Origin: Eubacterium sp.
GTDB taxonomy: Bacteria; Bacillota; Clostridia; Oscillospirales; Acutalibacteraceae
Reading direction: 5' to 3'
Assembly: GCA_022511205.1 (NCBI GenBank)
Contig: JAFLRY010000005.1
Coordinates: 1 to 64,000, forward strand
DNA length: 64,000 nt
Shown here: in pieces, positions 48,709 through 58,235 of the stretch
Numbering within the stretch: position 1 is the first letter of the stretch
How the letters are laid out: every line of letters begins with the position of its first letter
The notes under the pieces: model-generated
Database searches by the model: none
What the model saw: only the letters and a program-made list of their open reading frames with translations
What the model was told of the DNA's origin: nothing
Position numbers and translations under genes: made by a program

Positions 48709-51333
48709 TTAAAGCTCTTCGGACTTTTTCTTTAAATCGTAAAGCGTTTGCATCGCCTCAATGGGCGTTAACGTGTTTACGTCTATCGTCTTTAAAATCT
48801 CAATTATTTCGTTTTTGCCGTTCGCCGCGAAATTGTACTGAATGCTTTCCTCTTCCTCGATCACGGCTTCTTCGGCTTTGAATTTTATATCTATCTTGTT
48901 CTGTTCGATTTCTTTTAAAATGACCTTGGCGCGCTTAACAACGGAATCGGGAACGCCCGCAAGCTTGGCAACTTCAATACCGAAGCTTTGATCTGCTCCG
49001 CCCCGAACGATCCTGCGCAGGAAAGTAATATCGTCGCCGCGCTTTTTAACGGCAATAGAGTAATTTTTCACGCCGTCAAGCATGGCTTCCATATCGGTAA
49101 GCTCGTGATAATGGGTGGCGAAAAGGGTTTTCGCGCCGAGGGTTTTCTTTTTGCAGACAAATTCCAATACGGCGCGGGCGATGCTCATGCCGTCAAAGGT
49201 CGATGTGCCTCTGCCGATCTCGTCAAGAATAACGAGGCTGTTTTCCGTAGCGTTTTTGAGAATGGATGAAACCTCGTTCATCTCCACCATAAAGGTGGAC
49301 TGACCCGTTGCCAGATCGTCCGACGCGCCGACTCTCGTAAATATCGCGTCAACGATACCGACATTCGCCGATTTCGCCGGAACGAATGAACCGATCTGAG
49401 CCAGAAGCACGATAAGCGCGGTCTGGCGCATATAGGTGGATTTACCGGCCATATTCGGTCCTGTGATTATGGCACAGCGGTTTTCGTTTTTATCAAGCAC
49501 CGTATCGTTCGGCACGAAGGGCGCGCCGTCAAGCAGGGCTTCAACAACGGGATGTCTGCCGTCCTTAATATCGATAACACCGTTCGTGTTCAACTGCGGG
49601 CAGATGTAATTGTTGTTTACGGCAACCTCCGCAAGACCTGCCAGTACGTCCAGCATGGCAAGCGCCTTGGCGGTGCGGTGGATCCTCTCCACCTCCGCCG
49701 CAACGGTGTTTCGCACGGCGCAGAAAACCTCGTATTCAAGGGCGATCACCCTGTCCTTCGCGCCGAGTATCTTGCCCTCGAGCTCCTTGAGCTCTTGGGT
49801 GATATATCTTTCACAGTTTGAAAGCGTCTGTTTTCTTATGTAGGTTTCAGGCACCATTTCCTTAAAGGAATTCGTGACCTCAATATAGTAGCCGAAAACG
49901 CGGTTGTAGCCCACCTTAAGCTTCGGAATACCCGTTTCCTCTCTCTGCTGAGCCTCTATGGAAGCGATGATACCCGCGCCGTCCTCCATAATGGATTTCA
50001 GGCTGTCTATCTCCTCGTTATAGCCCTCTTTTATCATTCCGCCCTCGCGAAGAGTAAAGGGTGGCTCGTCCACTATAGCGTTTTCAATAAGCTCCTCCAC
50101 GTCGGCAAGAAGATCGATGTTGCTTTCAATATCCTTTAACAGCGCCGAAGAGGAAGCGGCTATCTCACTTTTGATCTCCGGAAGCTTTGCGATAGTATTT
50201 TGCAGCGCCTTCAATTCCTTGGCGTTCGCCGTGCCGTAGGCTATGCGCGTCATCAAACGCTCAATATCGTTTATGCCCGCGAGAGAAGCTCTGAGCTTGT
50301 CTCTTTTGATAGGATCGTCCGCCAGCTCGCCGATGGAATTCTGCCTTTTTGATATCATTGAAACAGACATCAGCGGCCTTTCAAGCCAGCTTTTGATAAG
50401 GCGCTTGCCCATCGCGGTTTTCGTTTTATCGATAACCCAAAGGAGCGAATGCTTCTTATCGCCGCTCATCATGGATTTCGTAAGCTCAAGATTTCTTCTT
50501 GCGCTGATATCCAGCTTCATATATTCTTCTTTATCAAAGAAATCTATATCCGCCGGGGCTTCTATGGAATCCTTTTTCTGAACCGTTTTAAGATAATCGA
50601 TAACAGCGCCGAGAGCGCCAACTGCAGCTCTGCTGTGGCCAAGCTTAAGCGAATCTATTTCTTCCTTTTTCAGCGTTTCAAGAATGAGATCGGCGGCTGT
50701 GTCAAAATCAAATTTAATATCGTCCAGCAGCTGAAGCTCCGCTGAAAGGCGGGATTTTGTGAATTTCGCCACGTCCGTAAAATCAAGCGCGCCGGAGTTA
50801 ACGAGTATCTCCTTTGGCTGATAGGTTGAAAGCTGATTGATGATCTGCTCCTGCAAATCCTCGCCGTCTATAACGGTGATATGAAATTCGCAGGTGGAAA
50901 TATCGGCAAAGCAAAGCCCCGTTTCCTTTTCACCCTTGCATATGGAGCAGAGATAATTGTTCACCGTATCGTCAAGCATACTGCTTTCAATTACAGTACC
51001 GGGGGTGATGATCCTTATGACATCTCTTTTAACGATCCCCTTGGCAAGCTTCGGATCCTCCACCTGCTCACAGATGGCAACCTTGTAGCCCCTTGCCACC
51101 AGCTTTGCTATGTAGCTGTCCGCCGAATGAAACGGCACGCCGCACATGGGCGCACGCTCCTCCTGCCCACAATCCCTGCCTGTAAGAACGAGATCGAGCT
51201 CTGCGGAGGCGATTTTAGCATCGTCAAAAAACATCTCATAAAAATCACCAAGGCGGAAAAACAACAGCATGCCCGGATATTCACTTTTGATATCAAAATA
51301 TTGCTTCATCATAGGCGATAATCCGCTTGCCAT
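48709..51333 (-). CDS. mutS: DNA mismatch repair protein MutS
   Basis: LLFFRLGDFYEMFFDDAKIAS; CAIITGPNMAGKSTYMRQTALIVLLAQIGSFVPA; LVILDEIGRGTSTFDGMSIA; FATHYHELT. Confidence 0.98.
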   Translation of the reverse strand: MASGLSPMMKQYFDIKSEYPGMLLFFRLGDFYEMFFDDAKIASAELDLVLTGRDCGQEERAPMCGVPFHSADSYIAKLVARGYKVAICEQVEDPKLAKGIVKRDVIRIITPGTVIESSMLDDTVNNYLCSICKGEKETGLCFADISTCEFHITVIDGEDLQEQIINQLSTYQPKEILVNSGALDFTDVAKFTKSRLSAELQLLDDIKFDFDTAADLILETLKKEEIDSLKLGHSRAAVGALGAVIDYLKTVQKKDSIEAPADIDFFDKEEYMKLDISARRNLELTKSMMSGDKKHSLLWVIDKTKTAMGKRLIKSWLERPLMSVSMISKRQNSIGELADDPIKRDKLRASLAGINDIERLMTRIAYGTANAKELKALQNTIAKLPEIKSEIAASSSALLKDIESNIDLLADVEELIENAIVDEPPFTLREGGMIKEGYNEEIDSLKSIMEDGAGIIASIEAQQREETGIPKLKVGYNRVFGYYIEVTNSFKEMVPETYIRKQTLSNCERYITQELKELEGKILGAKDRVIALEYEVFCAVRNTVAAEVERIHRTAKALAMLDVLAGLAEVAVNNNYICPQLNTNGVIDIKDGRHPVVEALLDGAPFVPNDTVLDKNENRCAIITGPNMAGKSTYMRQTALIVLLAQIGSFVPAKSANVGIVDAIFTRVGASDDLATGQSTFMVEMNEVSSILKNATENSLVILDEIGRGTSTFDGMSIARAVLEFVCKKKTLGAKTLFATHYHELTDMEAMLDGVKNYSIAVKKRGDDITFLRRIVRGGADQSFGIEVAKLAGVPDSVVKRAKVILKEIEQNKIDIKFKAEEAVIEEEESIQYNFAANGKNEIIEILKTIDVNTLTPIEAMQTLYDLKKKSEEL

Positions 51334-51452
51334 TGATTTTCCTCCTCAATAATCGCGTTAGCAGGTTGTGAAGCAAGCTCAATACTTGCTTCAGCCCGCT
51401 CTCTCAACCTTAGGTCAGCACCACCTGACCGTTTTAAAATTTATCTGCCGAA

Positions 51453-51863
51453 TTAGTGGCAACCGCCGCAGGTGCAGCAATCGTGGGTGCAATTCTCCGG
51501 CGGGATCTGGCAGGTTTCGGGATCCTGACCGTCAAAGAAGAGGCCGATCATCTTGCTGATATACTGCGCCATTTCCTCCATTTCGGAAGCCGCTTCGGAA
51601 TACTTAGTCATATTCTCGTTTTTCATAATGTCTTCATAAAGCTTCTGATACTGCTCCTGAAGCTCTGCGATGCGACCATTGTCCGCATCGTCGCCCTTTG
51701 TAGCCTCCTGCTGATACTTAAGGGAAATAAGCTGTAATTCCTGCATCTGAGCCTGAAGGGCTTCATCGGAATCGTTAACGGCTGCCGCCGCCTGAAGAGC
51801 TGCGAAACGGGGATCCTTCTGGATCTCTTTTCCAAGCTCGCGAAGTGCTGATTCTAAACTCAT
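51453..51863 (-). CDS. YlbF/YmcA-family protein with Cys/His-rich C-terminus
   Basis: LRELGKEIQKDPRFAALQAAAAVNDSDEALQAQMQELQLISLKYQQEA...; C-terminal NCTHDCCTCGGCH; between miaB and mutS. Confidence 0.85.
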   Translation of the reverse strand: MSLESALRELGKEIQKDPRFAALQAAAAVNDSDEALQAQMQELQLISLKYQQEATKGDDADNGRIAELQEQYQKLYEDIMKNENMTKYSEAASEMEEMAQYISKMIGLFFDGQDPETCQIPPENCTHDCCTCGGCH

Positions 51864-51869
51864 AATAAT

Positions 51870-53312
51870 TCAGTTCCTTTCTCTCTCGCCTCTCAAAACG
51901 TATGTGAGCGGCTCAATAACTTTTATTTTTTGGAAGGTGCCGATAAGACTTTCGTCACCCTCAAATTCTATAATCAGGTTACCGTCCGTTCTGGAGGCAA
52001 CGTAATTATCTCCTAATTTACCTTTTCCGTAAACGAAGCATTTAAAGCTTCTGCCGTCATATTTTTTCATATTTTCGGCAGATATCTTTTCCTGAAGATC
52101 GGTAAGCTCTTTAAACCATTTCGTTTTTTCCTCGTGGGATACGGGATCAGGCATTTCCGCCGCGGGCGTTCCCTTTCTCGGCGAGAAAATAAACGTGAAA
52201 AGCGAAGTAAATTTCACCTCGTCAACGAGGGATAAGGTATCCTTAAATTCCTCATAGGTCTCCCCAGGGAAGCCTACGATAATGTCGGAGGTGAAGGCGA
52301 TATCGTCGCCCATAAGCTCCTTTGCGTAGTTGATAAGCTCAAGGTATTTTGCCCTGTTGTAATGGCGGTTCATCGCTTTAAGCACCCTGTCGTTTCCGCT
52401 CTGGAAGGGCAGGTGCAGGTGCTTTGCGATCTTGTCACAGCGCGCCATAGTCTCGATAAGCTCTTTGGTGCAATCCTTCGGGTGGCTTGTCATAAATCTT
52501 ATGCGAAAATCGCCGTCAAGCTCGTTTATACGCTGAAGAAGCTCGGCAAAGGTAACCTTAGGCGCAAGGTCTTTTCCGTAGGAATTAACGTTTTGACCCA
52601 AAAGCGTTATTTCCTTGTAGCCATCAGCTATCAGCTCTCTCGCTTCCCTGATGATATCAGCCGCCTCTCGGCTTCTCTCCCTGCCGCGAACGTAGGGCAC
52701 GATGCAGTAGGAACAGAAATTGTTACAACCGTACATGATCGGAAGCCATGCCTTGCGGTCGTTATCCCTTAAAACAGGCACGCCCTCCGCTATGGCTCCA
52801 TCCATATCGGGGATCTCAAACACTCTCTTTTTTCTCGTAAGGGAGTTGAAAAGAAGCTCGGGGAGCCTGTGAACAACGTGAGTGCCGAAAACAAGATCAA
52901 CGAAGGGAAAGCTCTGCTTGATCCTGTCTGCGATATGCTGCTGCTGCATCATACAGCCACAGCAGGCGATCAGAACGTCCCTGTTCTCCTGCTTATAGGA
53001 TTTCAGCGTTCCGATATTGCCGAAAACCCTGTCCTCCGCGTGTTCACGCACGGCGCAGGTGTTGAATACTATGAGCTTCGCCTCAAACCGGTTTTCCGTA
53101 AAGCCGTAGCCCATCTCCTTCAGCATACCCTTGATACGCTCGCTGTCCGCCACGTTTTGCTGACAGCCGTAGGTGATCACACAGGCAAGGGGCTTTTCGC
53201 CGTATCTTTTTGAAACAACGGAAGCCACCTTTTCGCAGAATTTCCGCTGTTTAGCTATTTCATTTTCGTCTACAACAGCAGTTTTTCTTTTGTTGTCTTC
53301 CATCTTTTTCAC
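51870..53312 (-). CDS. miaB: tRNA-2-methylthio-N6-dimethylallyladenosine synthase
   Basis: ITYGCQQNVADSERIKGML; radical SAM YGCNNFCSYCIVPYVRGRERSR; GQNVNSYGKDL; C-terminal TRAM. Confidence 0.97.
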   Translation of the reverse strand: MKKMEDNKRKTAVVDENEIAKQRKFCEKVASVVSKRYGEKPLACVITYGCQQNVADSERIKGMLKEMGYGFTENRFEAKLIVFNTCAVREHAEDRVFGNIGTLKSYKQENRDVLIACCGCMMQQQHIADRIKQSFPFVDLVFGTHVVHRLPELLFNSLTRKKRVFEIPDMDGAIAEGVPVLRDNDRKAWLPIMYGCNNFCSYCIVPYVRGRERSREAADIIREARELIADGYKEITLLGQNVNSYGKDLAPKVTFAELLQRINELDGDFRIRFMTSHPKDCTKELIETMARCDKIAKHLHLPFQSGNDRVLKAMNRHYNRAKYLELINYAKELMGDDIAFTSDIIVGFPGETYEEFKDTLSLVDEVKFTSLFTFIFSPRKGTPAAEMPDPVSHEEKTKWFKELTDLQEKISAENMKKYDGRSFKCFVYGKGKLGDNYVASRTDGNLIIEFEGDESLIGTFQKIKVIEPLTYVLRGERERN

Positions 53313-53515
53313 CTCACGGCATACTAATCCATAGTATTTCTAATTATAGCAAACCGAATACCTTTATTCAACCTTTATTTATTAATTTATTTTAAATATT
53401 TAAAATAAGCACGCGGCGATAATTATGCCATGCCCTTGCTTAAAATTCATATAAAACATATCCCTTTTTGATTAACAATATTCAGACTCCCTCATAGAAT
53501 GATATGAAGTTTAAT

Positions 53516-53788
53516 GCAACGGGAGTCGAACCCGAGCCGCCTCACAGCGGTCTCTTTGGGTGCTTTTTGCTCTTTCTGCTTTGGTGGGCGACAGCCCACC
53601 TTCATCAGAGAATAACAAAAATCGCCTCAAAAATCTTCGCTGTGAGGTGCTTCTCAGTTTTTACGGAGCAGATTTTTGTAGAGATAAGACAAACGCCGCA
53701 GAGAATACTTGACGTATTGTCAAGGCGTTTAACGCAATATCTGCGAAAATATGCCCGTAAAAACCGACTTGTGTTCAACTCTCGTTGC
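53516..53788. other. ~273 bp element with imperfect terminal inverted repeats enclosing two long stem-loops (MITE-like or structured ncRNA candidate)
   Basis: Ends GCAACGGGAGTCGAAC (53516-53531) and GTTCAACTCTCGTTGC (53773-53788), 14/16 complementary, 19/24 if extended inward. Internal perfect pairings: CCTCACAGCG (53540-53549)/CGCTGTGAGG (53638-53647); GGTGGGC/GCCCACC (53583-53600); GTTTTTACGG (53657-53666)/CCGTAAAAAC (53755-53764); GCAGAT/ATCTGC; CTTGAC/GTCAAG. Confidence 0.75.
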
Positions 53789-53821
53789 CTTATTCAAATA
53801 TTCTATGAAGGAGTTTTTCTA

Positions 53822-54637
53822 ATGGCTGACAATTCGTTGTTCAATTCAGGCGACAGACAGATAAATGAAGCAGTCTGCATAGACACGAGCCGAATTTACG
53901 ACAGCTGTGTTTCCAAGGATTGTTTGGAAGATTTAAGATGTACATTTTTCAGCCGCAGTCAGCGCCTTATTGATGACGCGATTACGGTAAAGACACGCGA
54001 ATGCGAGATCGCGTCGGTATCTATCGACGTTGAAGAGGTTCCCTTCAACAGAGGTTATTTCAGCGTGGACATCACGTTTTATTTCCGCCTGAGCTTTGAT
54101 ACTTACGTAGCGCCCTGCACCGCGCCTGAGGTTGCCGTTGGCTTCGCTCAGTTCACCAAAAAATGCATACTCTACGGCTCAGAGGGCAGCGTAAAAGTAT
54201 TCACCTCCAATCCTATCAACGAGGAGCTTGACTGCCCCGAAGCGCCCCAGTATTCCAACCCCACGGCGAAGGTTCAAGCGGTCGATCCCGTGATCCTTTC
54301 AACAGACGTTATCGACGCTTGCGACTGCTCGATCCCGGTATGCTCATCCTATCCGCAGTCTATCCTGAATAATATTTCGGATAACATTCCAAGCTCAGGC
54401 GCTTCAAGGGCCGTTCTTGTCACCCTCGGTCTGTTCAGCATCGTTCAAATGGAGCGCGACGTGCAGATGCTCATTCCCGCATACGATTACTGCATCCCCG
54501 AAAGAGAGTGCCAGTGCAACACGCAGAGCCCCTGCGATACCTTCCAGTCCATCGATTTCCCAGTTGACGAGTTTTTCCCTCCCGAGAGAGAAAACACGAA
54601 CGGTTGTTGCGGCTGCAACAGCGATACGGATAACTGA
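53822..54637 (+). CDS. Conserved-looking protein with Cys-rich C-terminus, function unknown
   Basis: Starts at GAAGGAG..ATG GCT GAC AAT (MADNSLFNSGDRQINEAVCIDTSRIYDSCVSKDCLEDLRCTFFS...); ends PERECQCNTQSPCDTF...NGCCGCNSDTDN. The upstream part of the track ORF (53504-53821) lies mostly in the inverted-repeat element and is rejected as coding. Confidence 0.75.
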   Translation: MADNSLFNSGDRQINEAVCIDTSRIYDSCVSKDCLEDLRCTFFSRSQRLIDDAITVKTRECEIASVSIDVEEVPFNRGYFSVDITFYFRLSFDTYVAPCTAPEVAVGFAQFTKKCILYGSEGSVKVFTSNPINEELDCPEAPQYSNPTAKVQAVDPVILSTDVIDACDCSIPVCSSYPQSILNNISDNIPSSGASRAVLVTLGLFSIVQMERDVQMLIPAYDYCIPERECQCNTQSPCDTFQSIDFPVDEFFPPERENTNGCCGCNSDTDN

Positions 54638-54650
54638 ATAATTTAAAAAA

Positions 54651-54682
54651 CCGCGGCCCAAAAGGCTGCGGCTTTTCTTTTT
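54651..54682. terminator. Bidirectional terminator
   Basis: CCGCGGCC-CAAAA-GGCTGCGG then TTTTC/TTTTTA, between convergent genes. Confidence 0.75.
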
Positions 54683-54683
54683 A

Positions 54684-56912
54684 TTATACCTTTTCCAGCT
54701 TGGCGTAATTTGCCATAAGCTTTTTCGTTCCGGCGCGGTCAAAAGCGACCTCCAGCAGATTATCGTTGCCCATAGGCGCGACGGAAAGTATTATACCTAC
54801 TCCGAAGGTCTTGTGCCTTACTGTATCGCCCACGTTATATGTAACGCCCGTATTGCTTGGCGTACCGCCGGCTTGCCCGAATTTTCGCGCCGCGGAAGAG
54901 CTTGTTTTAGCACTTCCTATCTCCACTCTGCTTCCCCTCTCTGATCTGACACCTGAGAATCCGCCGAATGACGAGAAGCTGCTTCTTGCGGAATACGTAT
55001 CAACGGTGATATCATTTGTCACGCTTACGGGAAGCTCGCGCACGAAGCGTGAAGCCATATTCCTGTTTGTTGTACCGTAAAGCATACGCTGGCGCGCGTT
55101 GATGAGATAAAGCCTTTCCTTGGCGCGTGTGATCCCCACGTAGGCAAGGCGGCGCTCCTCCTCCAGATCCTCATCGCTGTAAATGGATTGGTTGCCAGGG
55201 AATATCCCCTCCTCCATTCCGGGAATGAAAACGATCTGGAACTCCAAGCCCTTAGCGGAATGAAGGGTCATTAGCACAACGCAGTCCTCATCCTCATTAT
55301 AGGAATCGATATCGGAAACGAGGGCAACGTCCTCTAGAAAATCGGAGAGCTCAAAATCCTCGTCCTCCTCCTGGTATCTTATGAACATTGAGGAAAGCTC
55401 GCTGATGTTATTCTTCCTGTCCTCCTCGGTTTCGGGATCTTCGGCGAGGTAATCAAGATACTTTGTCTCATTAAGAACCTCCTGCAGAAGTTCCGAAAGA
55501 GAGCCGTTTTCCTTCAAAAACTCCTGAAAGCCCCTTATCTGCTGAGCAAACGCCTGAAGCTTTGCGGCGGAGCGGAGCGTTTTCTGAAATTCATCGCTCC
55601 TTTCGCAAACCTCAAAGGCGGAAATGCCCAAGCCCGTGGCGATCTCCATAACGTTTGCCACCATCGTTTCGCCTATTCCGCGGCGGGGAACGTTGATTAT
55701 TCTTTGGAGCCTAACGTTATCGGCAGGATTATTGATCACGGCAAAATAGGAGATGATGTCCTTGATTTCCCTGCGGTCAAAGAAGCGGTTGCCGCCGATG
55801 ATCTTATGGGGTATGCCGCTTTTTGTAAGCGTAATTTCAAGATTTCTGGACTGGGCGTTCATTCTGTAAAGGATCGCGTGATCGCTCATTTTTCTGCCCG
55901 CTTCAACGTTTTTAAGGATCTCATCAGCGATAAAGGTGGATTCCTCCGCCTCGCTGTTTACGGTGTTCAAAACGATCCTGTCTCCGGCGCCCGCGGCAGT
56001 CCAAAGATTCTTGCCCTTGCGGTTTTTGTTGTTTGCGATCACGGCGTTGGCACCGTCGAGAATATTTTGGGTTGAACGGTAATTCTGCTCAAGGCGGATC
56101 ACTTTTGCGTCCTTATACTGCTGCTCAAAAGACAAAATATTTTCAATCGTAGCGCCGCGGAAGCGGTAAATGCTCTGATCGTCATCGCCCACCACGCAGA
56201 TGTTTTTGTAGCCGTCCGCAAGTGTGGAAACAAGCACATACTGGGCATGTGAGGTATCCTGATACTCGTCCACCATAACATATCTGAACTGCTTTTGATA
56301 GAGCTCGCGAACGTCATTATTCTCTTGAAGAAGTTTTACGGTATTGAAAATAATATCGTCAAAATCCATCGCGTCGGACTTCAAAAGCTCTTTTTGATAG
56401 AGCTCGTAGCAGTCTGCGATCTTAGATTTTCTGTAGTCGTTTGCTGAATATCTCCTGTATTCGGCAGGACCGATAAGGCTGTCCTTCGCCGTGCTTATCT
56501 CGCTTAAAACGGACTTGTGGTGAATGATTTTATCAGTCAGCCCAAGGGCTTTCTGGCAATGCTTCATAACACGCTTCTGATCGTCCGTGTCGTAGATAGT
56601 GAAATGATTGCTATAGCCCAATCTGTCACCAAAGCGTCTTAAAATTCGCGCGCAACAGGAGTGAAAGGTAAACGCCCAAATGCTGTTTGCTTCATCGCCG
56701 ACGGCTTTGATAAGACGTTCTCTGATCTCCCCTGCCGCCTTGTTTGTAAAGGTGATCGCAAGCACCTGCCAGGGGAGCGCAAGCCCGCTTTCGATGATAT
56801 GCTGAACGCGGTTTACCAGCACGGTGGTTTTGCCCGAGCCCGCGCCCGCAAGTATAAGAAGCGGCCCTTCCGTATGCTCCACAGCCTGCCGCTGCATTTC
56901 ATTTAATGCCAT
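54684..56912 (-). CDS. pcrA: UvrD/PcrA-type ATP-dependent DNA helicase
   Basis: LNEMQRQAVEHTEGPLLILAGAGSGKTTVLVNRVQHII; VVGDDDQSIYRFRGA; VVLMTLHSAKGLEFQIVFIPGMEEGIFPG. Confidence 0.97.
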   Translation of the reverse strand: MALNEMQRQAVEHTEGPLLILAGAGSGKTTVLVNRVQHIIESGLALPWQVLAITFTNKAAGEIRERLIKAVGDEANSIWAFTFHSCCARILRRFGDRLGYSNHFTIYDTDDQKRVMKHCQKALGLTDKIIHHKSVLSEISTAKDSLIGPAEYRRYSANDYRKSKIADCYELYQKELLKSDAMDFDDIIFNTVKLLQENNDVRELYQKQFRYVMVDEYQDTSHAQYVLVSTLADGYKNICVVGDDDQSIYRFRGATIENILSFEQQYKDAKVIRLEQNYRSTQNILDGANAVIANNKNRKGKNLWTAAGAGDRIVLNTVNSEAEESTFIADEILKNVEAGRKMSDHAILYRMNAQSRNLEITLTKSGIPHKIIGGNRFFDRREIKDIISYFAVINNPADNVRLQRIINVPRRGIGETMVANVMEIATGLGISAFEVCERSDEFQKTLRSAAKLQAFAQQIRGFQEFLKENGSLSELLQEVLNETKYLDYLAEDPETEEDRKNNISELSSMFIRYQEEDEDFELSDFLEDVALVSDIDSYNEDEDCVVLMTLHSAKGLEFQIVFIPGMEEGIFPGNQSIYSDEDLEEERRLAYVGITRAKERLYLINARQRMLYGTTNRNMASRFVRELPVSVTNDITVDTYSARSSFSSFGGFSGVRSERGSRVEIGSAKTSSSAARKFGQAGGTPSNTGVTYNVGDTVRHKTFGVGIILSVAPMGNDNLLEVAFDRAGTKKLMANYAKLEKV

Positions 56913-56954
56913 AATATTCTCCTATTTTAAAAGACTGAATATGCTTTAAAGACT

Positions 56955-56978
56955 GAAAAAGGGTGTCTAAGACACCCT
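56955..56978 (-). terminator. Terminator of the oadG-oadB operon
   Basis: Minus strand AGGGTGTC-TTA-GACACCCT-TTTTC. Confidence 0.85.
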
Positions 56979-57002
56979 CTTTTCATTTGTTGAATAAGTT
57001 AC

Positions 57003-58220
57003 TTACCGAAGAAGGGTAAGAAGCACACCCGCCGCTACCGCCGAGCCGATAACGCCCGAAACGTTGGGACCCATCGCGTGCATAAGCAGGAAGTTTGAGG
57101 GATTCTCTCTCTGACCTTCCTTCTGGCTTACGCGAGCCGCCATGGGAACTGCGGAAACGCCCGCCGAGCCGATAAGCGGATTTACCTTGCCCTTCGTGAA
57201 CACGTACATAAGCTTGCCGAAAAGCACGCCGCTGGCTGTACCAATAGCAAACGCGAAGAGACCGAGACCTATAATGAAACCCGTTTGCAGGGTAAGGAAC
57301 GTCTGCGCACTGGTGGTTGCGCCGACTGAAACGCCCAGCATAATTGTTACGATATTCATAAGCTCATTCTGCGCCGCCTTGGCGATACGCTCCGTTCTGC
57401 CGCTTTCCTTAAGAAGGTTACCGAACATAAGCATACCAACGAGGGTTGCCGCGTCCGGAAGCAGAAGTGAAACGATTACAGTTACCATTATGGGGAACAA
57501 GATTTTTTCGAGCTTTGATACCGGGCGGAGATTGCCCATAACTACCGCGCGCTCTTTCTTGGTGGTAAGCGCCCTCATAATAGGCGGCTGGATAACCGGA
57601 ACGAGCGCCATATAGGAATACGCCGCAACGGCGATCGTACCGAGAAGCGCAGGCGCGAGAATGGTGGTAACGAAGATAGCCGTAGGGCCGTCCGCGCCGC
57701 CGATGATGGCAATTGAGCCAGCTTCCTTAGGAGTGAAGCCTGCAAGCGTAGCTCCGACATAAGTAATAAAAATACCAAACTGCGCCGCCGCGCCGAGAAT
57801 GAAGCTCTTGGGATTTGCGATCAGCGGCGTGAAATCCGTCATAGAGCCTATGCCGAGGAAAATAAGCGGAGGATAGATACCCGCTTTAACGCCGAAGTAA
57901 AGGAAATCCATAAGCCCGGGAGTTGCAACAGCGCCCGTTGTTTCATTGATCATTCTGCCCGCAACGAGATCTATAAAGCCCTGCAGATCGTGATACTGCA
58001 CCGCAAGATTCGCGCCGGGTATATTCGCAAGAAGCATACCGAAAGCGATCGGTATCATAAGAAGCGGCTCAAAGCCTTTTTTGATTCCGAGATAAAGAAA
58101 TAAAAAGGAGAATAAAATCATTACGAGATTTAAAGCTCCGCCCTCGGTGAAGAAATACGCGTAGCCGCTATTTTGAAAAATATCAACTATAGCGCCCCAA
58201 ACGCCCTGTAATATTTCCAT
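57003..58220 (-). CDS. oadB: Sodium-translocating decarboxylase subunit beta
   Basis: FGVKAGIYPPLIFLGIGSMTDFTPLIANPKSFILGAAAQFGIFITYVGA; AGSIAIIGGADGPTAIFVTTILAPALLG; GSAGVSAVPMAARVSQKEGQRENPSNFLLMHAMGPNVSGVIGSAVAAGVLL. Confidence 0.97.
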   Translation of the reverse strand: MEILQGVWGAIVDIFQNSGYAYFFTEGGALNLVMILFSFLFLYLGIKKGFEPLLMIPIAFGMLLANIPGANLAVQYHDLQGFIDLVAGRMINETTGAVATPGLMDFLYFGVKAGIYPPLIFLGIGSMTDFTPLIANPKSFILGAAAQFGIFITYVGATLAGFTPKEAGSIAIIGGADGPTAIFVTTILAPALLGTIAVAAYSYMALVPVIQPPIMRALTTKKERAVVMGNLRPVSKLEKILFPIMVTVIVSLLLPDAATLVGMLMFGNLLKESGRTERIAKAAQNELMNIVTIMLGVSVGATTSAQTFLTLQTGFIIGLGLFAFAIGTASGVLFGKLMYVFTKGKVNPLIGSAGVSAVPMAARVSQKEGQRENPSNFLLMHAMGPNVSGVIGSAVAAGVLLTLLR

Positions 58221-58235
58221 AGTGCCGTGTCCTCC

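Noticed and set aside
53519-53540. tRNA T-arm-like motif CGGGTTCGACTCCCG on the minus strand
   Set aside because: No acceptor, D or anticodon arms could be assembled around it. The bases are better explained as the terminal inverted repeat of the element.
53504-53821. N-terminal ~106 aa of the track ORF 53504-54637
   Set aside because: It reads through the inverted-repeat element. A better RBS/ATG exists at 53822, and the translated segment has no protein-like conservation signals.
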